DNA of 64,000 nucleotides from Phytophthora sp. 'mugwort' (GCA_033558025.1 JAUCEF010000002.1:434001-498000), one strand, 5' to 3'. Counted from the first letter of the stretch, positions 34,419-47,131 are shown. The notes: generated from the sequence alone by a model not told the origin. Numbers and translations: made by a program.

Positions 34419-37400
34419 TCAAGTGTGGAGGAACTTGGCCGCTCGGGCACGTTCTTGGGCGAGATCCTTTGTCATTTTCGTCACAATAGCCTTGGTACTG
34501 CTCTTTATTTTGCCCACCACATTTCGTTCCCGTAATTCCAGTAATTGCTGATTTAAATCATCCACAAGTGTTTGTTCTTGCGTTTTCTTGTTCTCCACCA
34601 GTTTTTCAAGTTCAGGATTGTTTTTTACGGGAAGATGGAAACGTCGAGCACACCCTGAACTACCATAACGTCCTTCCTCCGTCTCATCACAACACAACCA
34701 GCGCTTCGCTCGATGCATCATACAGGACGCAGGTACCGCCACTGGACCAATTTGAGCACTACATCGCGTTCCACACGTTCGAATACAAACAAACTCGTAC
34801 GTTCCAGGATGATAACTACACGAGAAACGGGTATTTTGCTGCTCCGAGTACTTTTGTCGACACAATCGACACTGCAGCCAACGTCGTTGATGCTCGTGCA
34901 AGATCGACAGCCTTGTTGGAGTCACCACAGCTTTTATTTCACCTAGTAGGTTCTCTCTCTTTAGTATCGGAGAGTTCGTTGTTTTAATGAGTTGCTGCTT
35001 TTGCAGTAGAAACGCGTGTTTCAGCTTGAAAGATGCACGAACTCTCGTACGTTCGGACCAGAGTTTGGTCCATCTTTGGAACATTTCGTTCAGCACTTGT
35101 CGTTGTGTGTTACCAAATAGGAATTTGCCCAGTTCGGCTCGTCGAAGACGCATACGTAGAGCTCGTCGTCGCTTGGTTTGTAGTCCACGTACTTCGTTAC
35201 TTTTTACCACACGTTCACGCTCAAGTTGTGTGACTTGAGTCTCCAATTGCTCGATTTCACGCTCACTACTGAGGACTAAAGCTCGTCGTATGATCGAATC
35301 TGTCAACAATGCAAAATAGTGACTATGTAGACGATCACGTAAGTAAACAGTCCGGAAACGCTGGACGCGATCATGCAGCACTTTCGAGTCGATTGTAGCA
35401 TTGAGTTTGTGTACTCGTTTGTACGTGAGTCTTGCGTTCTCCATCTCTTGATTGGCTCTAGTAAGAAGAAACTCGGCGTTTTGAAGACGTGTCCGGCACT
35501 TTTCAGCATACTTTCGCTTCGTGTTCGCGTCCTTGACGACATGTTGTCTCTCGGCTTGAATTCGCGTCAATTCCGGCTCCATGTGTCGTAAATTCTGCTC
35601 TAATAACGGTGCACGCTGTTCCCAGAACGTCCTTCTTTCAACTGTATCCATCCACTCAATTTCTGCCCGAGCAAGTGCGAAAAACGTCTCAACAGTTGCG
35701 ATCACGAGTTCTTGTCGGATTTTCAGCTCAAAAGCTCGACGTTTCTCTGTTGCGATGGAATGAGCTTCACGTAGACGATCAGCTCGACGACTTGCCTCCA
35801 ATTCGGATGAAATTTTGCCTTGTACAAGCTGATCCGCGAGATATCTATCAAACTGTCGGTCCAAAGCTTGCGCTAATTCTTGGGCGCGTTCCTTCTCACG
35901 GAGCTCTAATGCCAATTCCTCTTCGCTCTTCATGTGTCGCCATTCACGATGCAGTCGATGCTGTTCGTTCTTCCCCAGTTTAATCTCCAGACGACGAGCT
36001 GCTTTATCGTTCACACGACTCCGATCGTCCACCATCTTGGCGTATTTCGACTTCATGGCCTCAAGTTCCACATGTCGAAGGTGCTCCTTTGTCTCCATTT
36101 CGGCCTGAGCCATTGCCTTCCTTTCCTGCATGCTGAACACCACTTCGGCCACGTAAAATGCACGACATTGGCGTTCTGCAGCCAGCATTTCCTTCTGTCG
36201 AGTCTCCAGTTCAAGGCGTTCGACCTCAGCAAGACGGCGAAGCTCTTCTCGTCGTGCCAGTTCGTCTCGAACCAATTGTAACTTAATAAATTCTTGTCTC
36301 CAAGTGGAAAATAACATGGCAAACTTCTGCTTCCTTGCAATCCACAGACGATCGAGACCTAGCAGTGAAGCGATCACTGGATGACGAGCAGTACTCACTC
36401 GATCAGTAGCTAAAACGATAGCATTCCCCATAGTCCGTCGCAGTTCTTGAGCTTCATGTTGTCCTAGTTGAACTTGTTCCTGACAAAGTGTTTTAATTTC
36501 CTCTCCCAGTAATTCATCGACTAATTCCAGCGATAAAATCGCCACACTGTTAGCGTCTCGTTCACGTTTGTTCTGTTCTCGTAGCTCTTTCTCCTTAATT
36601 AGTATTTTTTGTTCGATAATTGCCATTGCCAACCGTTTTTCACTTGCTCCTGCTACACGTTTTGCGTCAAGTCGACTAAAACGTTGTGTGAATGGTTTGT
36701 GAAACACTCGAGGCGAGTACATTCGGCCTCGTTTGTGAAGAATTGCCGCCTCTTTCAATGCCGCCTTTAAATTTACTTGTCTGCCTTCTATTTCGTACAC
36801 AAGTTGCGACTCCAACTCTTCTTGACAAATCAGTTTAGTCACCACGTCCTCTTGCCTCTCTTTTGTCGTCCGCCACGCTACTATTTCGTGTATTTCTTTC
36901 TCTTCCATCTCCATTGAACGACGTTCTGAAGCCTCCAATTTGCGCTCCAACTGTACAAAATCGTGGCCTCGTTCGTCTTCATCTGTCATAGCGAACGTCT
37001 CTTCCTCTCTGTACATGGCCTCGTAGTCTAAAAGTTCATCCATCGGAAGAAATAACGTAGCTTCCCATTGCAGCATCGTCGCCACGACACAATTGTCTTC
37101 AATGCGATAATAATTAACTTTGACAAACCCAAATCTCGTCCGTAGTATCGAGTTAGGTGTCCTGCAGTACAATCGATTCATCAATCCATCGACTTTGTTG
37201 CGTTCAGCTTCAGCTTTTGCCAGTCGATTTGTTGCTGCTTCGAGTTGCTTCGTGACAAAGTCAAATTCGTCTTGGAAATGTTGATAAATAGCGTTCATTT
37301 CGTCGCTGTTTTTGATCAGAGCTGGAGCATGATACTCGGCGAATTCAGCTTCTTCCTCGACGCCTTCGATCGCGTAGAACGCTACTTCTCGTGCTTTCTG

Positions 37401-40400
37401 AGCACGCGTTAGCCGGGCTTTCGCCTCCTGTAAACACTTGAACGCTGCTTCATCTTCTTCAACTAAAGCGACAGCTCGAGCATGATCAGCTTCAATCAAA
37501 GGTAATTTCAAGAGAACCAGCTCATTTTCACGTTGTACATTCTCTAAGAAAACTCGCTGCGAAATACAACAAAATAATCCACAATTTTAAGGTTACCACC
37601 GAAGAAATCTAGGATTTCTTGTCAGTTTACGTACCTGGATCACGAGTCGATTCTGATATTCTGCGAGTTGATGGAAGATTTGCTGGATCCGAAAGTTGAA
37701 ATTCCGGAGTCGACCATGAAATAAAATCTCGTCGTGGAACGAAGCACGATGCAGATCTTGGATTAATCGAGGATAAAGTGGATCGGAGCTTTCCATATTA
37801 TCCAATAATATCCCGCGATTAATACCATGTCGATAGTTAAAGTCGTCAATCGATTTAGGATCGAACCGATCATAAAGCATCGACTCGAATTCATCCATAG
37901 ACCAAGTTTCCTTCTCTAACCGACGTCGCTCGTGTTCAACTCTACGTAGATGAGCTGCGTTTTGGAACCGAAATCCAATGCCACTTGCAATCTGTGCGCG
38001 GTGTTTTCGGACATCTTCATCCAGTTCGCAATCTCCTCCTCGAGCATGGTCTGGATTGTCAAAAGATTGGGACATTTCTTGTCCACAACCCCTACATTTC
38101 AAGCCAGAACTGTACTTTGTCCCCCATGCTTTAAGCTCCAAGTGTTCACACTGGAAAGTTTGTTCAACTGCAGCTTGAAAATTCGGGATACGTAATAATT
38201 CGAGCTTGGCCCGATTGTCCTGCTCTGCCTTGAGTGCAGCCAACTCACGCTCGTTCAACGCGTTCACCTCGTTCATCAGCTCGTGCTCGTGTTGGATTCG
38301 GAACTCGCGCTCCTTTCGAGCCTTGCTACGCTTCGCTGTCACCCGCTTTGTCTTCCGTTCCCACGTCTTCTTAATCAACGCGAGTTTGCCCTGCACAAAC
38401 TGGCGAGCAAAACTCTCCTTCACCTCGCGGACGATCGACTCGATTGCAACTTTATCAGGAGTTCGGACAAGTTGATTCAATTTACGCTGCACTTGGAAGT
38501 CGATTTGAGTAGAAACCGCCTCGTTGTACGTTGTTAGACGAATGGCGTCCGCGTACAAGAGCTTCTCTCGGCGGAACAGTTCGCGTTGTTCTTGCTGGGA
38601 TAGTATTTCATCCTCTTTGGCCTCTCGACTCGCAGCCTCGTTCTCTTCCTCAATCTTTTGCTGCGTTTCTTGCTGCAACTGCTCAATCGCGGCGTCTTTC
38701 GCGACGACGAGAACTCGAGCTTCCGCCTCCTCTTGTCGCTCTCGACGAAGTTTTTTGGCACATGAATTTGCTGAAAAGACGGCGTTTACATTGGATAATT
38801 GGTACCATTCAGTCGTCATTTGTGTGTTCGTTTTCATCGTCCCATCTGAAGACCCACAGAGCTGTGTCATTAACAATTGTTAGGGAGAGAAACTATGTGA
38901 ACATAGTTACCATACCTTAACTGCTTACCTTATGCATAACGTGAAGCTTTGTGCGTGCTTGTCGATATTCATATCGAACTCCCATAATAAAACTCTCTTT
39001 TCGATATGAATCCGAGATTGTTGTAGTCGCGATGTGGGATTTAAAGCTGCAGTAAGCCCCTAAATATTTTTGTGCTGTTAATCTTGTCGGCTCCATCAAT
39101 GCCGATTTACGAGCCTGGAAATTCATCCTGTATCGACAAATATATATATATATTAAGAAACAATTCAGCAAATAATTTGATGATGAAAATTAAGGAAAGC
39201 TGAGCCACACCTAGAGTCTTCTTTTCTCTTCCCTTTCAGCGACGAATCAATGATGCTTGGAGTACCGACTGCAAGTATTTCATTCTCACTAACGCGTCCT
39301 TGGCGGAGTGCGATATTATTGTCGATTTGAACTGCAATCTTAAATAAACATAAAAAATAAAATAGTATGAATTCAAGATGTAAAAAATCAGCGCTAGTCG
39401 ACGACAAGACAGACATACCTCCTTCTTGATCTCACCTCGTAACATGTTGACGTACTCGGCTCGTTTGAACCGCTGGAAATGGCCGTGAATGAGCCTCGAG
39501 TCCCACATTTGAGTATTGCTTTTTTCCACGTAAATTAATTCTTGTAGCAGTTCCGTGGCTCGTTGAGTGCTGGTTTGCTTGGCTTGCATCCTCAATATCT
39601 TGACGAATTCGGATACAAAGTGCTTTTCTTTCTGGACGAGATGCATTTGATTGTCCTCCTCTCGAAAATCTTCAAGTCGCTCATCATATCTCGCCGTATT
39701 GCTTACAACGTAGCGAAATATCTTGCGTTTGGGGTCGGAGACGCCTCGATGAATAATCTCCAAGCTGAAACAAAGACGACTGCCGGAAAATTCGAACGTC
39801 AGGCATCCTGTCCGTAAAATCTAGAGGATTCTCAAAGTGGATTATTTAGAAAGACCCAAATTCATTTTAGGTTTTGTGGTACGTACTTTGCCGCTGATGT
39901 CTCGAAACGTGTGAAGATGCAATGAGTCCATTTCCGGACCAATGTATAATTTCCAATCTTCTGTGAGTTTATGAGAGTCTTGTAAAGCTTCTTGTGAGTC
40001 TTCAGTATCGGGATTATCTGGATTTACTCTCTGGATGTTGATTTGAAGTTGGATTGTGTAGAAGCAGCGCTTTGGAAGGTTAAAACTGCCTGTTATCTTG
40101 CCTGTAGTCTCCCCGTCAGCTAACATTATGGCGTTCTCCTCCACAGAGTACGAAAAGCCCATCGATTTCTTGGCTATTTGGTGACTCCACCACTCGATCG
40201 GACCTTTTAACGGGAAAAGGCACTGCCGTAACTTGTGGCCATCTTGCTGAGCACGAAACGGAAATTAGTACATTGTTTTTTTTTCTTTCTCTTAGCTCAG
40301 CACCATTAACTTACATGATACTTCTGGATTGCATGCACGAGATCACTGCGAAGAGCGGAATTTTGGAGATCCACGAAGCGATCTCGGAGTTTAACAAGCC

Positions 40401-42245
40401 GAGCTTGTGCGGTATCCACGTCTTGTTCAGCCAAGGAGCGAAGTTCCTTCATTTTCCAGACTTCAATGGCTTGGGTCTTCACCTTTTTGTAGTGGTCGTC
40501 CACAGGTGCAACAGTCTTCTTCAAGATCTCAAATTTGCTTTCCATTGTCACTTGATGCAGCAGCTCTGTTGGATCAGTGAAAGGCTTCGAAAATGCAACT
40601 TGGACGTCATTTCCAGGATGAATTGGCACTTCTTGGGACTGGAAAATGTTTTTACCGACCACTACGGGAAGATCCTGTCGGTGCTTCTCGATAGTATCAA
40701 CCAGAGCTTGAATTTCGGTCAGTTTGTTCTCAGATTCTCGAAGCATTGGCCGAAATGCCGCCTCAGATCGGTCAACGATTGTCATTCTTTTCTGGATATT
40801 CGTGAGACGGGAATCCATATCCCCAAGCTGCTTCATGGAAGCAGCTCGACGCGTCACGAGCGTGTGAAGTTGCTGTTTCTCATGCTCCGACGGGTCTCGT
40901 CGTGGTGGACCTGCCAGCTCGTCATTCAGAGCGTCCTGTTCAGCTCGAATTTGTTTGATCTCCTGTAGCTTGCGGTCTTTTCTTTCCAGAATTGTCCTCA
41001 AATCAAGTCCTAGATTTGTCTTGGCCTGCGATACTTGTTCCAATTTATCCTGTAACATGGACACGTACGACTGCATCTCCAGGAGTTCGAGACGTCTCTG
41101 TTCATTCTCAATAATATACCCACGCGTTCTCGAGATCCCAATCGTATGTTCATCTAACCCGAAAAAAACATTAGTACCATAAAAAACATAAAAAAGACAA
41201 TAAAAGATCAGTACCTTTGGATAAAATTCTAGCACCGTACTGGAATAAAACGTACCAAGTCCCGTTCGAAACCCTCCTTTTGTAGCTGAGCTCCATTCTC
41301 CCGGATCATACGCTGTATCGAAGATACCGATCGATGACCTTGTCGGTAAACGCTCCAACGCACTTCTCGCATCGACGCTTTGCTCGTCCTCGACCACGCG
41401 CATTTCCTCCTTGATTTCGTCCACTTTTCGGTTAAATTCCTCCTTGCGCTGCTGCTCATGCGTCTGCTGCTCTGCAAATGTCCGTGCGTCTACAAACTGT
41501 TTGTGCCAGAACGTTTCGTTACGTTGCCGTCGCTGCGCTAGTAATCGCGCTGCTTTTTCCTCTTTCTCGTCATTGTGACGCTGCTTCTCGTGTGCTGCTT
41601 GCTCGACTCGTTCACGTCGACGCTGCTCCATTTCGTCTTGAAACTGCGTGTGCTGAACCCTGTCTGCCTCGGTTTTTAACTCTTGGAAACGATTCCGAAG
41701 AGGAGCCTGGCGCTTGTTTCTCTTCTTAAGTCCAAAGTGCAGCTCCTTGTCCATCTGTTTGGCGTCGTTTAGTTCGTCCACAAGACGCTGATGGAGGTGC
41801 GAGTACTTGTGCGTCTCGGCCTCCATCTCAAGCACGTGGACAACATGTTGCCGTAATAACCGACGATCTCGTAGAGGAGGCAGCTCTGTGTACTTCCAGG
41901 CCGTTGCTAGAGCCTTTTTGCCTTGTATCATTGCAGCCTCCGAGAAGTGTCGAGCAGCGTCGCTTGCTTGAGTGACGAGAGGTCCGAGCATCTGGTAACT
42001 CGTCATGAGCTCCTGTTTGTCAGCTAAGGCCTCTTCATCATCATCTTCTTCTTCTCCGTCCTCTTCGGCCCAGAGTTCTGTCCCCATATCACCGTTAGAG
42101 AATCATCTGAAGCATTATGATGATTTAACCATTTTAACGTACTGCTCATCTTTGCCATGGTAAAATCCTGCGCAGCTCGACCTCGAGAGACCCATTCGGC
42201 CAGAGCTTCTTCTCGTAATTCTTCCTCCTCTTCACTCTTCGTCAT
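34419..42245 (-). CDS. Giant coiled-coil protein with Cys/His-rich segments, 9 exons
   Basis: Exons on the minus strand: 42245-42143, 42077-41256, 41153-40315, 40246-39887, 39820-39419, 39338-39211, 39127-38929, 38861-37635 and 37556-34419. They sum to 7218 bases (2405 residues) with every phase closing, which argues for one gene rather than several. Most of the protein is charged coiled coil (Arg, Glu, Lys, Gln). About residues 588-860 are non-coiled and beta-like (IEWWSHQIAKKSMGFSYSV, TIQLQINIQRVNPDN, GSRLCFSLEIIHRG). A CEHLELK...CRGCGQE motif lies mid-protein. Near the C terminus a cluster CRLCRQKY, CSYHPGTYEF, RWLCCDE and GCARRFHLP looks like a zinc-binding HPG/CC module related in pattern to CHORD-type fingers. 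I recognise no named family. Size and composition suit a cytoskeletal or flagellar scaffold, but that is inference. Confidence 0.75.
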
Positions 42246-42684
42246 GGCTATAGCGTTGCGTACGTACACTTACTCAGATGAGGAAACAGAGACTTAATGC
42301 TCCATGGCGTCGCGGGCGACGGAGACGTCGGGCTGGAATTCTAACTATGGAGAACGCCCATACAACTGCGACCAGTCAGCTAGACGAGCTGCACTTACAG
42401 CTCCAAATCTAGGATGAATATAGGGTAGCATACGCATCAGATACTGTACATGTAAGCTATCCAGGTACATAGCTCAGAAGTAATAATCGATTTCAATTGT
42501 GTTTTTTTTTTAATTGGAATCCTCCACACTTCTGTCTGGCACAGAGTATCAAAACGAAAACGATTCAAATGTTGTATTTATCCCACCCACGATTTTCAAG
42601 GACCCACCCATGCCGCTTCGACAAAACCCTGGGTTCTAATTTATACCCACTTCATATCGTTTAACACCAGACGACGAGCTCCGT
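42246..42684. promoter_or_regulatory. Divergent promoter region: giant coiled-coil gene / VTT protein 1
   Basis: 439 bases between divergent start codons. It contains a run of T (about 42502-42511) and a TACTGTACATGTA motif near 42442. No perfect initiator was seen on either strand. Confidence 0.35.
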
Positions 42685-43611
42685 ATGCCTCCTTCTGTCG
42701 CCAACTACCGCGCTGTGGACGCAGCGGACCGCTGGTCCCAATCCCGTATGGGTACAGACGACGACACTCGTTCAAAGCGCAGCAAGCGGCAGCTGTGGCT
42801 GCGTCTGGGCGCGTTTGCCGTGTTATTCGTCACGGCAGTGTCGCTACTGTCTGTGCTGCCTGTACGGAGATATCTGGTGACCACTACTGCTTGGGTGGAA
42901 GGACACCTCATTCTAGGCACGTTGGGCTCCATTCTGGTCTTCTGGGTCGCCGTGCCGCTCTGTCTGCCATCCACGGTGCTAGAAATGGTTGTCGGGTCGC
43001 TCTTTGGTGTTCCCCATGCAGTGTTGGTGATCACAGTGGGCAAAACGGGCGGGTCCACGCTCGCGTTCCTGCTGGGGCGATCCATGGGCAAGGAGGTGAT
43101 CGGCGGATACCTGCACACCAAGTTTCCAACCTTCCGCGCGTTCTCCGAGGTACTCAACAGCCCGAGCTGGAAGCCTGTGCTATTGTTTCAGCTGTCCAGC
43201 ATCCCGAACATTGTCAAGATCTACAGTCTAGCTATCACCCACGTGTCAGTTGCGCGCTTTGCAGTGTCTTCAGCAGTGGGAAACCTCCCGCACGCGGTGC
43301 TGTGGGCGTACATTGGTGAGCAGGCGACTGATATCGCTGCTATCCTCACGGGGGAGAGCAAGATGACCACGAGTCGGATGGTAATGGTCGCCACAGGCGT
43401 CTCGCTCACCGTGTTGGCTATCACCTTCCTCGTCGTGTACACCAAGCGGCAGCTGCGGGAGCTGCAGAAGCGTGAGTGCCGTAGCAGCAGCGAGGAAGGA
43501 CTCTTGCTTTCCATCGAAATAGACGCCACGACCTCCGTCAGCGCTAAGAGCGCGAAGAACACGATGCAGTGCGTGCGTCCATCGACACCCACGCACCAGC
43601 TCTGTGCTTGA
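42685..43611 (+). CDS. TVP38/TMEM64-family (VTT/DedA domain) membrane protein, paralogue 1
   Basis: Intronless, 308 residues. After a basic N terminus come several hydrophobic segments and the VTT/SNARE-associated Golgi domain: PLCLPSTVLEMVVGSLFGVP, VGKTGGSTLAFLLGR (the conserved G-xxx-G/LGR block), SWKPVLLFQLSSIPNIVKIY and AVSSAVGNLPHAVLWAYIG. Proteins of this type act in Golgi and endosomal membranes, and some VTT proteins scramble lipids. The cytosolic tail is Ser- and charge-rich. A paralogue on the same strand lies 2.6 kb downstream. Confidence 0.88.
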   Translation: MPPSVANYRAVDAADRWSQSRMGTDDDTRSKRSKRQLWLRLGAFAVLFVTAVSLLSVLPVRRYLVTTTAWVEGHLILGTLGSILVFWVAVPLCLPSTVLEMVVGSLFGVPHAVLVITVGKTGGSTLAFLLGRSMGKEVIGGYLHTKFPTFRAFSEVLNSPSWKPVLLFQLSSIPNIVKIYSLAITHVSVARFAVSSAVGNLPHAVLWAYIGEQATDIAAILTGESKMTTSRMVMVATGVSLTVLAITFLVVYTKRQLRELQKRECRSSSEEGLLLSIEIDATTSVSAKSAKNTMQCVRPSTPTHQLCA

Positions 43612-46219
43612 AAAGCTGAATGGCGCAGCTCTAATAGAGGTGCTCCTTATATTAAATGCACGGTTTTATCATGAGTCGACCCAACGTATTTGTTGGTCTT
43701 TGCAGACTTCTTATTGGTCTTTGCAGACGTTTTTAAACGCTCATTCATACGGTAGTGTTGGTGTTGTACATGCATTACGAGCGGGTGGGCAATGCTTACG
43801 CCCATTTGCAAATCGCAGCGTCCCGAATTGTAGTAATCTGGGTAAGTAGTGGTGTATGTACAGTACAGATGATCCCCTCGCTAATCATAGCGTCAGGAAC
43901 AAACTATTTATTGCTCTTTAAAGGTATTCATCGGCCAGAGGTATACCGGAATACTATTAGTACGGTAGTATACTTTTACCTGTAGCCATTTGACCTCTCA
44001 CAATCGACCGTACTGGTAGCCCGTCGGCCTTGCTCAATACTTCAAGTAACGCGAAGTAACTCGTCGGCCACTCATTGTTCATACTCTGGCGCATCCATGC
44101 GTCAAAGCGATGCCAGCGATGGAGCCTTTCACTCCAAAAGAGAAGAACACGATACATGAGCCCGCTGACGAAGACTCGAAGGGACTTTGTGAGATGCAGC
44201 GAGAGGATCTAAGCAGGAAGCTAGGGCATAGGCAGCGGATGTCCTTGTTGGACTTCTCCTGCACAGGTAACATTTCCTATAGTTAAGCACCCCGAGACTA
44301 GATTGTACTACTGAAACTGTCAGTGCTACATGTATACATATATTTATATAGATGATCCCTCAATATAAATTTCTACTTTTGGCATACACCCTCAACAGGA
44401 ATGAAAACAGTGTTCCCGATGACCAGCAAACTACAAACCTAAGTGGTTTCTCCCTCGTTTTAGGCATGAAAGCACGGCGACGACGAGTGGTCAAGGCGAG
44501 TTAATTCGCTTGCTTTAAAGTGTTGAGCAGGGTCGAAGGGCTGTCAGGACGGCTGGTTGTGAGAGCACAAATGAATACAAGTAATACTACCGGCTGTTCC
44601 CTTATTCCGGGATACCCTGGCCGAGAAATATCCTTAAAGTGGAATAAAGTATAGTTGGACCGACGGTATGATTAGCGAGGGGTCATGTGAACACATGTAC
44701 TGTACTTCCTCATGTATATTACACGTATGTATGTGTACAGTAGTGCTTTAGAAGTACATGTACAGTAGTTTGCATTCCCAATCAAGGCTGCCAACGTGTA
44801 ATGATGGAGCAAGGTAATTCAAGGGGAGGTTATTATAACCGACTTCAACAAGCGCGCAGCTGAGTTGTGCCCGGCCGAACCCATTTCGGATGCCCCTACG
44901 ATCGTCGACAACGGATTTGCGGATTGCTATGACCGAGTTGTCACTGACTTGTCAGTAACAACTTGTCACAGCTTCTGCTCGGCAACTGTTCTGACCAATA
45001 CAGTACATGTATCATAAAAGCGCATTTTGTCGCCATAAATGATGTATGGCGATAAAATACGCTTGTTTCGTTGTCCGCGCAATCGCCATCTCGGCAGCAG
45101 GAATGGCCTTCAGCGGCGTAAACAGGTTCGATACTGTAGTGCTACATGTATTAATAAAACAATTTGCGATCGGAAAAACGCCGTTTGGATCTTGAGTACT
45201 AATGTCTTTAGTTGAGCGTTGAAATTAAAAAAAAATTGAATTTAATGTAACATTCCACTTAATAACCTCGCTGTCACATCGCTTTTTGCAGCAAGGTGGC
45301 ATCATTGGGGGCTGTCGTTATTTGTCGCCGCCGCATTCAGAGTCCTCATTATTGTTCCGTTTTGGCGAGCGCATTCCCTGGCTCGATGACCTGATGATGC
45401 GTTGTCCGCGCTGATAGCTCTTAATTAAGGCTGGGTTCTCGCCTCCTTTTGTGCCCCTCGAAATGGTTCATTTCTTAGTATAGTCGTGGTAATCTTCTAG
45501 CCTCGAAGATTCTGTCCTGGATCTACCGCGCCTGTATGACACCGCCAAAGTTGAGCGCTACAGTACTGATATTGTAGCCTTTGTAGCCTCTTTGTGGGTC
45601 CACCGCAACGCATTGCCGATCCCTGGACTTTCTGTGAGCAACGACGAGAGCGACGCACAGCTTCCCAAACCCAGATCGACTAAAGAACTGCTGAAAATCC
45701 TGGAAAACCTGTAGGGTCTAACTAAGCTCGGCAGGAAGGATTACCTTATGCTTTCAGTTTTTTTCTGAATGAACTATGGACCTGCAACGGCGTAATCCTG
45801 ACTTTGAAGCATGACACTTCGTGCGTGTAAACAAGTTCTGAACCCGTTAGAATCAATTTTATATGTGATACAAGGAATCGTATTTAATCAGCTATTGCGG
45901 ATCATCTAGCTAGTATTGGTATCTAGATACTGATGAATTTTTCATGCAATACTACTACAGCAGCAACTTGCTATTATACGCAGGGTCTTCTTTCTTAAAT
46001 CGCTTCCCTCTTCACCGTGCAGAGACCCTACTAAAAATAGCGTGTCCCACGACAGTCGCCTCAACTGTTGAGGTCCAATAACCTCACTTCGGAACTGGGG
46101 ACCAAACCATCACTTCCAGCTTTAGCTGTCACGCCCCCACGTCTTATCCTGGTAGCTTCTGGTCAGCCTTATTCTCCCATCTTTAATCGCCCAACCACAG
46201 CAGTATCCGAATTAAAGTC
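43612..46219. other. Long spacer between the VTT paralogues
   Basis: About 2.6 kb without a supported gene. It is enriched in TACATGTA/TACAGTA palindromes (near 44325, 44693, 44752, 44998 and 45131). An ATG-initiated 58-codon frame at 44110-44286 (starting MPAMEPFTPKEKN) has reasonable codon use but no motif, and a minus-strand frame overlaps it, so it is only a possibility. Short T and A runs occur near 45227. No transposon ends were recognised. Confidence 0.4.
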
Positions 46220-47131
46220 ATGTCAGCAGGATGGTGTTCGAAGCGGATGTCGGACGAACGGAGGCGACGGCTCAAGGCGACGGCGTGGGCGACGGCCTTT
46301 TGTGGGGCTACCTATTTGGTGCTGACCCTCGTACCAGTGAAGCTCTACATCGCCAACAGTATGGCCTGGATCCAGGCCAACCCCACCATGGGGGCCATGT
46401 TGCTGCCGCTCATTCTGGCTGTGGGTATCCCACTCTGCATTCCATCGCCTGGATTTGAGATTCTCGCGGGCTCCATGTTCGGCATCATTACCGGCACGCT
46501 GCTATGCGTAGTAGGCAAGACTATCGGGCAATTGATCGCGTTCCTGGCGGCCAAGCACTTGGGGAAGGACCGCATCATTGGCTACATGCAGACCAACTTC
46601 CCTGCGTTCGCGGCGTTGGCGACGGTGCTACAGAATTCCAGTTGGAAACCGCTGCTGTTGATTCAGGTGGCAAACGTGCCGCACCTCGTCAAGTGCTACG
46701 GGTTAGCGATCGCAGATATCTCGACCTACAGGTTTGCGGTATCGTCGGCGGTGGGTGGACTCCCGTATGCCATCCTATGGGCATACATTGGGTACCACAG
46801 CAAGAACCTGGTGGCCGATAGTAGTACCGGCGAGAAAGCTGTGGAGCTGGGCGAGACCTCGTTCCGGCAACGCATGGTGATAGGTGTCGGGGGCACCGTG
46901 TTCACAGTGCTGGGCATGTGGTGGCTTGTGGTATACACGAAGAAGCAGCTGCATAGCGAGCTGCAGCGCGTCAAGCACCTGCATCGCTCGAGCGAGGATA
47001 GCGACGACACATGCATCACCATCTCGTCCTCGGAGGACGACGACGAGGTCGTGCAGATTGGCCTGCTGCGGCCTGAAATCTTCTCCACCGCACTCACTAC
47101 AGCGCAACCCCGGTGCTACGACGACATCTGA
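46220..47131 (+). CDS. TVP38/TMEM64-family (VTT/DedA domain) membrane protein, paralogue 2
   Basis: Intronless, 303 residues, the same architecture as paralogue 1: basic N terminus, GIPLCIPSPGFEILAGSMFG, VGKTIGQLIAFLAAKHLG, SWKPLLLIQVANVPHLVKCY, AVSSAVGGLPYAILWAYIG and a long last helix before VVYTKKQLHSELQRV. The acidic tail (SSEDSDDTCITISSSEDDDE) differs from that of paralogue 1. The shared VVYTK(K/R)QL block after the last helix supports recent tandem duplication with divergent tails. The likely site is Golgi or endosomal membranes, by family. Confidence 0.88.
   Translation: MSAGWCSKRMSDERRRRLKATAWATAFCGATYLVLTLVPVKLYIANSMAWIQANPTMGAMLLPLILAVGIPLCIPSPGFEILAGSMFGIITGTLLCVVGKTIGQLIAFLAAKHLGKDRIIGYMQTNFPAFAALATVLQNSSWKPLLLIQVANVPHLVKCYGLAIADISTYRFAVSSAVGGLPYAILWAYIGYHSKNLVADSSTGEKAVELGETSFRQRMVIGVGGTVFTVLGMWWLVVYTKKQLHSELQRVKHLHRSSEDSDDTCITISSSEDDDEVVQIGLLRPEIFSTALTTAQPRCYDDI

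Noticed and set aside
34568..36281. Plus-strand frames over the giant coiled-coil gene
   Set aside because: They mirror Arg/Glu-rich codons of the minus strand, have biased composition (Ser/Cys/Phe/Leu) and lack their own splice or promoter support.
44110..44286. 58-codon frame starting MPAMEPFTP
   Set aside because: It has no motif, no promoter match and an overlapping minus-strand frame. Kept only as a remark in the spacer description.
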